Source: Paenibacillus sp. OVF10 (GTDB lineage: Bacteria > Bacillota > Bacilli > Paenibacillales > Paenibacillaceae). From it: DNA of 64,000 nucleotides. The stretch is from the NCBI GenBank assembly GCA_022836915.1, contig CP094668.1:5828001-5892000 (forward strand). Reading direction: 5' to 3'. Below, piece by piece: positions 1 through 11,300 of this stretch. The stretch's first letter is position 1, and every line of letters begins with the position of its first letter. The notes beneath the pieces are model-generated. The model saw only the letters and a list, made by a program, of their open reading frames with translations, did not search any database and was not told where the DNA came from. A program made the translations under genes and the position numbers.

Positions 1-3000
1 CGTTGTGATGTTCCTCGCCATCCAGATGTAAACGGGATACAAGCTCCTCTCCTGAAGCTATTCCTCGAATCTCTTGAATGGAAGGGACCAGACGTACAAG
101 TGTCTCAAGCAAGGTCACCCAGTAGTTCAAGGTAGATACCGTATCTTCATTAGAAATGTCTGGCCTGATTACTTGGCGTGCTTCCGCTTCATCTTCTTCG
201 CGAGTCTCATGCCCCCCAACCACAATATTGACACGAGCAGCTCGGTTTCTAGGCTTGAAGCCAAATTCCATCTCTTCGATGTTCCACTCTCCGGTGGAGC
301 TGACAGCTACTGCTGCACGATACCGATAATGTTTTCTATATCTGTTCCGGGTAAAACAAAGATCCTCTAGTGCCAGGTCCGCATGTTTCTTCACATATTG
401 CTCCGTGTTATCAATCAGCTTTTTTAAAGCCTGCTCTGATTTCGCAGAGAACGTTAACAATTGGCCTCGTGCCGGGGCATCTGCACGGACAGGGGCTTTC
501 CATTCTTCCAGCACAATGTGGGCATTCGTACCTCCCAGGCCAAACGAACTGATGCCTGCCTTCCGTGTTTTTCCTTCAGGTACATCCCATGATCTACGCT
601 CGCTAACGATATGGAACGGCGATTGGTCCAGTCGGAGGGCCGGATTCGGATTATCCATATGCAGACTTGGTGCCAGTTCCCCATGCTGCATACTGAGCAG
701 AACCTTGGCAAGACTGGCTCCACTGGAGGCTGTAAATAAATGACCAATATTGGTTTTGACTGAACCTAATCCAATTGAATTGTCGCTTGTATATCCCTTT
801 TCTCGGAACAGTCGGAGCAAGGCATTCACCTCAATTGGATCTCCAATCCTTGTCCCCGATCCATGTGCTTCAATATAAGAAATCTCGCTCGGGTTTAGGT
901 TGGCATCGCGATAAGCGGCACGGAGTACCTCATATTGCCCCTGAGGGTTGGGTGCCATAATGCCCAGGGAATATCCGTCGTTATTCACCGCTGTCCCGCG
1001 AATCACACCATAAATATGCTTATTGTTGCGAACTGCCTCTGTTAGCGGCTCCAGATATACAACAACAGCACCTTCCCCCAGGACTGAACCATCTGCTTCC
1101 CGGTCAAATACCTTCGTATGTTGAGTGGAAGAACAGATTCCAGCATTGCGTGATAGTTGATGAACATGCGGTGTAGCCAAAATGTTCGCTCCACCTACAA
1201 CTGCCCCAGAGATACGCTTGTCCTGAATGCCCGCCACAGCTTGTGTCAGTGCTACCAGAAAGGAAGAACATGCCGTATCTATGGACAGTGCCGGTCCTGT
1301 GAAATTGTACATGTGTGAAATGGAGGCTGCTGCAATATTGGACATATTGCCTACCATAGCGTGAGAATGAACAGCCTTTCCAAAACTCCGGTTCATATAA
1401 TCAACAACCAGATCGAAGTATGTGCTAGGGTTAATCCCTACATACACACCCACATCACGCTTATCCTCATGGTCCACGAGCATACCCGCATCCTCCAGCG
1501 CCTCATGAGCAACTTCCAGCAGCTTGCGATGCTGCGGATCCATAAATGCAGCTTGTTCAGACGGGATTTCAAAGAACTCATGATCAAACGTATCCGGTTG
1601 CTTCAGTTCCCCAATCCAGTCATCCCAATCGGGTTGCTTGGAACGTGTTGCACGCTCTAGGCTAACCCGGTCAACACTATCTAACCCGTTAACCAAATTG
1701 CTCCAGAACTGCTCTTGGGTGTCGGCATCAGGCAGACGCAGAGACAGTCCGGTAATAGCAATAGCACGATGTACATTCAGGTGATTATCTGTGGTTTCAG
1801 CTTGTTCAAAGTCCTTCGTTTCTGCTGGAAGTTCCTGCAGATATTCCACCATCTCACGTACTGTACTGCAAAAAACAAGTAGTTCTTGTCCTAATTCACG
1901 TCCCATATGTGCAGACAGCTTGTCAAGTAATTGATAGGAGAGAATGGAATTGCCTCCAAGTGCGAGAAAAGAAGTATCCATCTCAATCTTTCCTGCGGTC
2001 AATTGAAGAATTTCGGCCCAGGCTTTACGTACGGTATACTCCAAAGACGATGCGGAAACCGTCTCGTGTCCTTGCTGTTGTGTGTTTTCGCGAATCAGTT
2101 CTTCAATGGCCTCGATGTCCTTGGTAAATGCTCCACGCTCATATTCGTTTCTCAGCATGAACCGCTGGACCTTGCCACTCGTCGTTTTGGGAATAACCTT
2201 GATTGGGAGAACATGGGTGATCTCAATACCCAATCCAGCCCTCATACGTTGGATCAGATCCTGTCGCACATCCAGAAACTGTGGAGTGCCCGATTTGTAT
2301 TTAACAAATACAAGCAGCTCCTCTACTTGTTTGAGGCTGTTAAAGTGCCCGACTACCGTCAGATTCCCTCTCGGAATGCTGCTATTCTGGTACAAAATTT
2401 CTTCAAGATCATGCGCATAATGGTTCTGTCCCCGAATAAACACAATGTCCTTGATTCGTCCGCTTACAACCAGGGAGCCGTCAGCCATATAACCCAAGTC
2501 TCCAGTGCGAAGCCACCCATCCACATACATTTCACGATTGATCTCAGGGAGACTGTAATATCCGGAAGTTACCGATTCCCCACGGATCTGGATTTCGCCA
2601 ACAACCCGCTCATCCAGCACTTCACCCTGTTCATCCGCAATCCGGATCTGAATCCCTGTCATGGGATATCCTTCATGGACAAATTCAATCACATCCGAAG
2701 TATGGCTATCACTGCTAGGCAGCTGGACTGGCACAGCCAGTCCTTCCTGCACCAGCCGTGAACGCGAAATACGTTCAATTCGTGGCTCTTCTCCCAGTCT
2801 GGAGGTACATACACCTACTGTCGCTTCTGCCATGCCATACGCAGGAAACATCATATTGGGACGATAGCCACAAGAGCTGAATTTTTTGACAAATCGCTCG
2901 ATAACAGACGTTGATATAGGCTCTGCACCATTCAAGGTCATACGCAGTGAAGACAGATCAAGCGTTGAGAGCTTGGAATCCGGGATCTTCTGAACCATCC

Positions 3001-3842
3001 ATTCGAAACCGAAATTGGTACAGCAAAACCATTTTCCCTGATGCTCCGTAATCTTGCGCAAGAACAGATAAGGGGACCGTACGAAAGTATAAGGTGACAT
3101 CACCATGATGTTGGCTCCACTCAGGACGGGTGTCAGATGCTGTCCAAATATCCCCATATCATGCGTATGCGGCAACCAGGTAAACACATTATCTCCTTCT
3201 TCAGCTCCAAGAAAAGTCTTGCATGCAATACTGTTGGCGATAATATTGTGATTTGTTAACTGCACGCCTTTGGGAATTCCCGTGCTTCCTGATGAGAATT
3301 GCAGAAACACAATGTCATCAGGAGAGGTTGGGCATAGATCAGCCATCTGTTGGCCTGCCTGAAGCTGGTTCACGCTAATCAACATAAGACCTTTGAATAC
3401 CGGACTTTCCGCAAGCTGCTTATACTTGGGCATGTAGGCTTCCTCGACGATCACTACCGGACGCCCGAGTACCTCCCACACTTTCGTGAATTTCTCCAGA
3501 CCGGCTGAGCCTGGTTCCCAGGCAGCCGGAGGACTAACCGGGGCGACAATAATGCCCCCAGCATACAAGCCCAAAAGGTACGGTAAAATTCCTGTGACTG
3601 GTCAATTTCCAAAATAACGACCTGTCCTTGTTGAATGCCTTGCTCCTGAAGAGACTGCAGGTACTTGCGCGCCTGCATCAGTAATTCAGGATAGGATTCA
3701 AACTGTTCGTCACCTGAAGAGCTGATATAGGTCATTCCCTTTTCTGGATGAGTATCTGCAATGTAGATTAGCATCTCAGCCACTGTTGAATAATGTTCTG
3801 GCACAATCAGCTCGGGTCCTCGCTGTATGGATTTACTGGACA
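1..3842 (-). CDS. FAAL-ACP-KS lipid-starter synthase (partial, runs off left edge)
   Basis: Multidomain starter protein. On the minus strand it reads a fatty acyl-AMP ligase (about residues 1-570, with PAYGMAEAT and the TGDLG/KDIVFIRG core), an acyl carrier protein (LGGNSILS, near 1945), then a type I ketosynthase with TACSSFL, EAHGSGT and NIGH motifs. It continues past position 1. FAALs activate a fatty acid as acyl-AMP and load it on an ACP, so this protein probably supplies or extends the lipid chain of a lipopeptide. The start ATG at 3842 has the ribosome site GGAGGTGCAAC and overlaps the end of the upstream megasynthase, implying coupled translation. One frameshift lies near 3550, in a G run of the stretch encoding ACMLGG. 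Its position after the NRPS gene means order of action need not follow gene order. Confidence 0.85.
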
Positions 3843-3864
3843 TGTTGCACCTCCATTGCCTCAT
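3454..3864 (-). CDS. N-terminal fragment of the FAAL gene
   Basis: Open frame holding roughly the first 100 residues of the FAAL domain (true start at 3842, Met-Ser-Ser-Lys) before the frame is lost in the run of five G near 3550. Residues after ACMLGAL are out of frame. Restoring one G gives ACMLGGIIVAPVSPP, which continues into the rest of the ligase. It is a piece of the gene spanning 1-3842, not a separate gene. Confidence 0.8.
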   Translation of the reverse strand: MRQWRCNMSSKSIQRGPELIVPEHYSTVAEMLIYIADTHPEKGMTYISSSGDEQFESYPELLMQARKYLQSLQEQGIQQGQVVILEIDQSQEFYRTFWACMLGALLSPRLVLRLPGNQAQPVWRNSRKCGRYSGVR

Positions 3865-5380
3865 TGTGAACTACCACTTTCACATCGCTACCAAGCTTGT
3901 CATCAATCAGCTGTTTCATACGTTTGATGTCCAGACCAGTCTGACAGGCCAGATGTACGTACAGACACTCTTCGTCGTAGCGAATGACCCATTCGAATTG
4001 GGCAAGTGCCGAATTCGAATCTTGGTCATCCGACGACTGAGACGACATTGGGATCGCTTCGCTGCTGGAGATGAAGCCTTGATAATTAAACAGAATCATC
4101 TGACGCGGCTCCTGTTCTACTTGCCTGTAGGCAGTTCCCAATTGTTCCTGTATGCCATCATATTGTGCCGAGAGGGAAGAATCATGTGTAAGTGCCATAA
4201 AGTTAATGCTGTGTTGCTTCGTAAATTCCAGACGTTTCAACAGATCTTCCTGTGTGAATTCACTGTCTACCAGCACTGGAATGAGATCTAGGAATTCTCC
4301 CACATAATCATAGTAGGATTCTTCGCCATACTCCCTTCCGTAATGCACCAGGGCTATTGGCAATTGGCTTATGTTCAGATAAGCCGCAATGATGTTGGCA
4401 AAAGTTTCAAAGCATGTCCACCAAACATCTGCAGGCTCCTTCCCTGCAAGGGACAACTCGACAGTCATCGCTGAAGGCAGCAATGTTTCTGTTTCCTTCA
4501 ACTTGTTCATGACGATGGTGTTACATCTATTCCATGCCTGAAGTGAAAATTGTTTCTTCATTTCATCTTCAGATACCCCTATGGGGCCTTGTGACAGAAA
4601 ACTTACATAATCCTCATAATTTCGTACTTGGTACAGAAGATCACTCTCTGTCCCTACACCTTGCGGTCTATATAATGCCTTCGACTCAAGTTGCTGCTTG
4701 ATGATCTGGGCACTCATACCATCAAACGCAAGGTGATCAAAACTCCAAATCAGCTTATGCTCTGTGGCTCCTGTACGCAAAATACACAGACGCCATGGTA
4801 GTTCCTTCAACGTATACGTTTTGTGTAACAGAGACTGAACCAGTTTGTACTCCAACTGCTCAATCGTATCCGAAGCATAATGACGAATATCAAGATATGG
4901 GATAAGCTGTTGCAGCATGTCCGCCGCTAATGACATATCACATGGATGCCAATACAATTGTTCTTCCTCATATATCATGCTGTGCAGCAACTGATGCCGG
5001 GATATAACCCCAAGAATCAGGCTTTTTACAGCTTGTTCATTCAATTCGCCTTCCAGCGTTGTTGTAAATCCGCTTGCTCGTGAAGTCGTAGAAGCATGTG
5101 CTTGTTGAATTGGAGATAGTGGGAATCGACCCATAGGGGTCATGCCCGCCATAAAAGATGAAACCTGATTGCAGCTGTTTAAAACGTGCAGGACCAGGCT
5201 GTCCAGTTGTTTCTCATGAAGTGTTATGTCCTGTGGTATGACTATCGGGGACTGAATATGCAGGCTATCTTCGGACCAAACTGACGCCGGAGGATTAATG
5301 TCTACCAATTTGGCAAGTCCTCTAACTGTCGGATATTGGAATAATTCGTTCACATTGATGGCAATTCCTTCTTTTGACAA
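3833..5380 (-). CDS. NRPS fragment: terminal condensation-type domain
   Basis: After the end of PCP3 (INVNELFQYPTVRGLAKLV), about 430 residues form a condensation-type domain whose active-site motif reads DHLAFDG, so the first His of HHxxxDG is Asp but the second, catalytic His and the DG are kept. The protein ends here with no A, PCP or TE. A free C-terminal C domain must accept an acceptor from elsewhere, release the chain, or work with the ACP of the overlapping FAAL protein. Confidence 0.8.
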   Translation of the reverse strand: MSKEGIAINVNELFQYPTVRGLAKLVDINPPASVWSEDSLHIQSPIVIPQDITLHEKQLDSLVLHVLNSCNQVSSFMAGMTPMGRFPLSPIQQAHASTTSRASGFTTTLEGELNEQAVKSLILGVISRHQLLHSMIYEEEQLYWHPCDMSLAADMLQQLIPYLDIRHYASDTIEQLEYKLVQSLLHKTYTLKELPWRLCILRTGATEHKLIWSFDHLAFDGMSAQIIKQQLESKALYRPQGVGTESDLLYQVRNYEDYVSFLSQGPIGVSEDEMKKQFSLQAWNRCNTIVMNKLKETETLLPSAMTVELSLAGKEPADVWWTCFETFANIIAAYLNISQLPIALVHYGREYGEESYYDYVGEFLDLIPVLVDSEFTQEDLLKRLEFTKQHSINFMALTHDSSLSAQYDGIQEQLGTAYRQVEQEPRQMILFNYQGFISSSEAIPMSSQSSDDQDSNSALAQFEWVIRYDEECLYVHLACQTGLDIKRMKQLIDDKLGSDVKVVVHNEAMEVQHVQ

Positions 5381-8300
5381 AATTTGAGTGAATGCAATTG
5401 CTTTGAGCGAATGCCCCCATTTTGAAAGAAGTGATCTTCCACACCAATGCCCGGATTACCCAGAATCTGTCGCATGGCGGCAAGAATGACACGCTCCGTT
5501 TTTGTCCGAGGTGAATTCACTTCCAGAGACCTCTGCTGCTCTTCAACCAAATTCTCGAACAATGCTCTTCGGTCCACTTTGCCATTGGCATTAATCGGAA
5601 GATGATCCAGTCGAATAATTCGTGCAGGCACCATGTACTCTGGCAGTTGCTGGTGAAGTTCTCTTCGAATATACTCAGCATCTGCTCCAGTATCGGTTGT
5701 ATAAAAAGCGGCAATGTATAGGCTTCCTGATGATTCTGTAGCTGTCATGACAAAGGCATCACGAACTCCCGAAAGACGCTCCATGCAATTGCCTATCTCT
5801 GATAACTCAATGCGAAAACCTCTAATTTTGACCTGGAAATCCGAACGTTCAATAAAAATCAGACTGCCGTCAATCAGACGTTTGACGATGTCACCTGTCC
5901 GATACATTCGTTCTCCCGTGCGGAAGGGATCATCAAGAAAGTGTTTTCGGGTAAGATCCTCACGGTTAAGATATCCAATACCTACCGCATCCCCACTGAT
6001 ATACAGTTCACCTGGAACGTTGGGTGGTACAGGCTTCAGCTCATCATCCAGAACATACAAGGCTGTGTTAGACAGGGGGTAACCTATGGGCAGTGAGCCA
6101 GTATAAGGCTCTGTTTGCATTAATAAGTGGTAGGAGGCAAAAAGGTTGCTTCCGTTGGCCCATATCCATTTAACAGCCTGCCCGGCCCTACACATGCAAG
6201 CGCTTTGTTGGCATGACTCACCGATGCAGCTTCACCACCAAACATCACTCTACGCACACTCTTCAAGCAATCAGCATCCCAATCCACCAGCAAATTAAAC
6301 AAGGATGTCGGAATATAAAATACTGAAATCCGTTGCTGTCGGATGACATCCGCCAAACGAGCCATATCCAAAATGGTCTCTTTTGAGATTAATACAAGAG
6401 TAGCGCCATTTATTAATGAAGCAAAAATATCAAAAATGGAACCGTCAAACGCATAGTTAGAAATTTGCAGGATACGATCCTCTGGCACAACGGTGACAAA
6501 ATTGCTATTTTTCATGACTTTGGTCACATTGCGATGACTCATCACAGTCCCTTTTGGGGTTCCTGTTGACCCTGATGTATAAATGATATAAGCCGGGTCA
6601 AGAGCAGTCTTGTTCATATGTTCAACGGGCTCCTGCATGTCTCCTGAATCAAATGCTGCCAGTTCATCTGCCGGCACGATACAAGGTACTACAGATTGCC
6701 ATGTGGAGACATATGCCGTTTCAGTCAATAACACAGCCGCATCGCAATCTTGCAAAACAAATTCAATTCTCGATGGCGGCGAAGCCGGGTCGATCGGAAC
6801 ATAACTGCAACCCACTTGGAGTGTAGCAAGAATACTGATCATCTGGATCGGTCCACGGTCCAGAATGAGAGCAATACTGGAGCCTGATTTTATCCCTTGT
6901 CCAAGCAACCTGCACGCCAGCCACTGAACACGTTCATACAGATCCGCATAGCTCCATTCACCGTCTTCCCAGACCAATGCTGTCTTCTGTGCATGCACAT
7001 GAACTTGTTCCTCGAATAATTGGGAAATGGTCGCATCTCGCGGATACTGGGCTGCATTATCGTTGACTCCGTACAGCAGCCATTCCTCTTCCTCCGGTGT
7101 AGTGAGCTTAATCTGACCAATTCGTTCATTATCCCCTGTTGTGATCTGAGACAGGATATACCGGAATTTATCCAGCATCAGTTCCATGGACTCCGCTTTA
7201 AACAAATCCGAGCGATAGTCAAGTTCAACCGTGTAACATTGCTTATGCTCGACCAGTGTCCAAGTCAGATCAAATTTGGCATCCACCTTACCTTCGACCC
7301 ATGGTTCAAGCATCAGTTCCCCGGCTTCAGGATCATCGGTTCCCATATTAATGTAATTTAACACCACATCAAATAGGGGTTGCGGCTTAAATCACCGAAC
7401 AGACCAAGTTGTTGCACAAGTGCTTCATAAGGATAATGCTGATGCTCATAACAAGATAACAGCTTGCCACGCATCTCATTCAAATACGCCTCTGTGGACC
7501 ATTCTCTGTCCATGCTGGTGCGAATGGCGAGCATGTTCACGAACATACCCATAACGTTATTAAGTTCTGGCTTCTCACGCCCCGCAACCGCTGTACCAAC
7601 GACCAAGTCTCCCTGACCCGTATACTTCCAGATTAATAGATTCAAAGTTGCCATGAACAACATGTAGGGTGTAAGCCCTTGTTGAGTACAGAAGTCATTG
7701 ACCTGTGTGCTTAACGACTCACCAAGTTCAATGGAACGTCTGTCTCCGCTGTAGGATGACGCGCCATGCCTTGGGAAGTCTGTAAGCAATTCAACCGGTG
7801 CAGGCATGTCCTCGAATTCCCGTATCCAAAACTTGGCGTCTTCAACAGATTGTCCATGTGACGCAGCTTCATCTCGCCATTCCGCATAATCCTTATACTG
7901 AATGTCAAGAGATTGCAATGTTTCTCCTCTGTACATGCGTGCAAAATCCTGCATCAGGATCGCAATGGAACTCTGATCCGAAATGATATGATGCATGTCT
8001 ATGAATAAGATGTGTTCCTCTTGAGAAAGGCGAATGAGCTTAACACGAACCAATGGTGCGCTGGTCAGATCAAAAGGCTTGATCCATTCCATGACCTGCT
8101 CTAACCCTGCCGTTTCCAATTCCAGCAACTCCACCACGCTTGGAACCTGATCCTCGACAACCTGGAAAAGCTCACCGTCAATCATTTCAAATCTGGTACG
8201 GAATGCTTCATGTCTCTCTACCAGTGCATCCATTATTAATGTGAATTGGGTAGGGTCAATTTTTCCTCTTACCCTATAGGAACTGGCGAGATTGTACGCC

Positions 8301-11300
8301 GTACTCTCACCTTTCATCCACTCATGCACCACATACATTCTTCGCTGTGCAGAAGTGGTCTTGTATTTCTCTTTCTTAGGTACAGGCAAGATTGGGTTCA
8401 CTGAATCAGAGTCACTTGTAGCCTGATGTTCAGCAATCCATTGGACCATGTGTTCAAACACAGAATGATCAAAAACCTCTTCCAGCCCCAAATTCAGTCC
8501 AAACATTTCTTTAATCCTCGACGCCAAGGAAATCGCTTTTAATGAATGACCCCAAGCTCAAAGAAATCATCTTCAAGGCCGACTTCTCCATTACCAAGCA
8601 ACTCCTGCCACAATTGCGACAATACATGCCTTATCTCATCATCAGTCCGTTGAACCCTGACTTTCCCAAATGGAGATTGGTCTAATGCTGCGATAGAACC
8701 CGCTGCAAGCTGATACAACGCAACATCATGTTGATGAACAATGGGATCAAAGGAATACGTCGGCAGGGAAATTTTTTGCCTACCCCCGTTCCGTTTAACT
8801 CTTCCCAATCCAACTCCATGCCAGAGCACCAGCAAAAAGCAAGTACTTTCATTAAATACACGTCTGCCTCAAGCAAGCTCTGACGATCTCCAGTAAGAGC
8901 AATGATGTTTGACTCTGAAAATGAATCCGGGACAATTGGTTCTGTATCCTGCAGCTGATTCGAAACGATCCACAACGTATGCCCATCAGATTCAGAAAGC
9001 GTTTTGCGATTTAGCAGCGTAAACAGGAAATTTGGAGATAACAGTGGTGCAATACTCGACGCATGGTCTGTTACAGTTGCATCTGTCATCCTTCCAGTCA
9101 AAGCATCTGACAATGCTCCTTCTTCTAGTGACCAATGCTCCATATTGTATAAAAGCCCTACGGCATGTACTGGATCAAGTGCATCACTAATAACCAACCC
9201 CACCAGTTCGCCAACGCCTTGTCCACAGACAGCATCTGGCTTGACACCAAGCTGCATCACGGTTTTATAAAGAGCATATTGCACAACAAAGCACTGCATG
9301 CGCTCAAGCCTTGAATCGGTTAACGATCGCCCTATGCCTTGGCGAATGGCATACTGTTCCTTGGACTCAAAGAGGTTCAGTATCTCTTCAAAGTGCTGTT
9401 TGAATATCTCTGAGACCTGGCTCCGATACACAGAAGCATATAGTTCCCGAATCTTGCGCGCTTCCCAATTTGCATTTCCGCTGAGGTAAAACATGACCTT
9501 AGGCTTCCCATTTATCACACTTGCCTGTGTCTCAAACTCCACAGACTGCTCGCTTGGCGGAATATAACCGTCTACAACGATTAGCGCTTTACGATGAATG
9601 AATCTGCTTCTTCCCTTCTGTAGCGTCCACGCAGCATTGGGCAACTGCTCCGGCAATGCATGGATCGCCTGTAGAACCGAATCGTACGTGCGTTCCAGCG
9701 CAGATTCACTCTTGGCCGAGAAGGGCAGCAGAAGCAAAGATTCATAATTGACTTGGCTCTCTTGGACGGGCGGCTGCTCCAGAATGACGTGAGCATTGGT
9801 CCCCCCGATCCCAAACGAACTGACACCTGCTCGCAAGATACGCTTCGCGTCTTCTAGTGGCTGTGGCTCCCTGTTGATATAGAAGGGACTATGCTCCAGC
9901 TCCAACATCGGATTTGCCCGATTCATGTGAATCTGTGGCGGAACCACCCTGTGATAAAGCGTCAGTACGGTTTTAATAAAACCGGCGACACCTGCTGCCG
10001 CATCAAGATGCCCAATATTGGCTTTCACAGAACCTAGAGCACAATAATTTCTACGATCTGTTCCCCATGACTGCCTGAGCGCTTCAATTTCAATCGGGTC
10101 CCCCAATTTGGTTCCTGTTCCATGCGCCTCCAGATAGGAGATCTCTTTAGGAGACACTCCCGAACGATGGAGGGCTGATTGAATAACCTTGACCTGCCCG
10201 GCCACACTCGGTGCCGTATATCCAATTTTGTCCATGCCATCATTATTAATCGCTGAACCTTTAATGACTGCATAGATATGATCTCCATCTCTCTGCGCGT
10301 CGCGGAGTGACTTGAGCACAACCATTCCGCATCCATTACCAGACACAGTACCAGATGCCTGCTCATCAAACGGTCTGCAATGACCATCCTTTGAATAAAT
10401 CATGCCTTCATGCCAGTGATAACCTTCTTTGAGCGGATAGGAGATAGAGACACCTCCCGCAAGTGCCACATCACACTCTCCCCGGATCAGCGATTCAGCA
10501 GCTTGGTGGATGGCGACCAAAGAAGTCGAACATGCGGTCTGTACGGCCATACTTGGCCCTCTCAGATTTAATTTGTGAGATACTCGGGTTGTAATATAGT
10601 CCTTTTCATTCAAAGTCATGGCTTCAAAAGCCTGTAGCAAATTACCGGAACGACCTAGAAATTGCACCATCCATGGCAAGCTCAGTCCACTTCCGGCAAA
10701 CAATCCTATAGCTCCCTCATAACTGTAAGGATCACACCCGGCATGCTCAAGCGCCTCCCATGAGCACTGATGCAGCAGCCGTATTTGCGGATCCATCATG
10801 TTGGATTCCTGATGCGGATATTCGAAAAATCCGGAGTCAAAATACTCAGTGTCTTGCAGTACACCTTTGGCCCGTACATAATCGGGATGTTTGAAGTCTT
10901 CCGGTCGTACACCCGCAGCGGTTAGATCCTCCTCATTCAGACGGGTGATACCATCCTTACCTGCCATTAGGTTATCCCAGAACTCCTCAATATTTCTTGA
11001 ACCGGGAAAATGCCCTGCCATGCCAATGACTGCGATATCCGTCGAAGAAGAAATTCTGCTACTGTGTTCTGAAGCAAACGGGATACTCTGTTCCGGTCTG
11101 CTCTGCTCCACTTTGCTGTTTTCAACTGTGCTCCTCACATACTCTTTGGGAGCTGCTGTCGGGCCCGGGTTCGTAACAGGATATCCAACCGAAGCGATAT
11201 TCCCGCTCTCCTCTTGTACCTGTTGTGTAACTGTCGGCAGCATCTGCTCCGCCACCAGATGATTGACCAGTGATGCAATGGAGGAATGCTCAAACAATTG

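Noticed and set aside
1931-2761. 276-codon plus-strand frame
   Set aside because: Mirror of the FAAL gene on the minus strand; no ribosome site, no domain.
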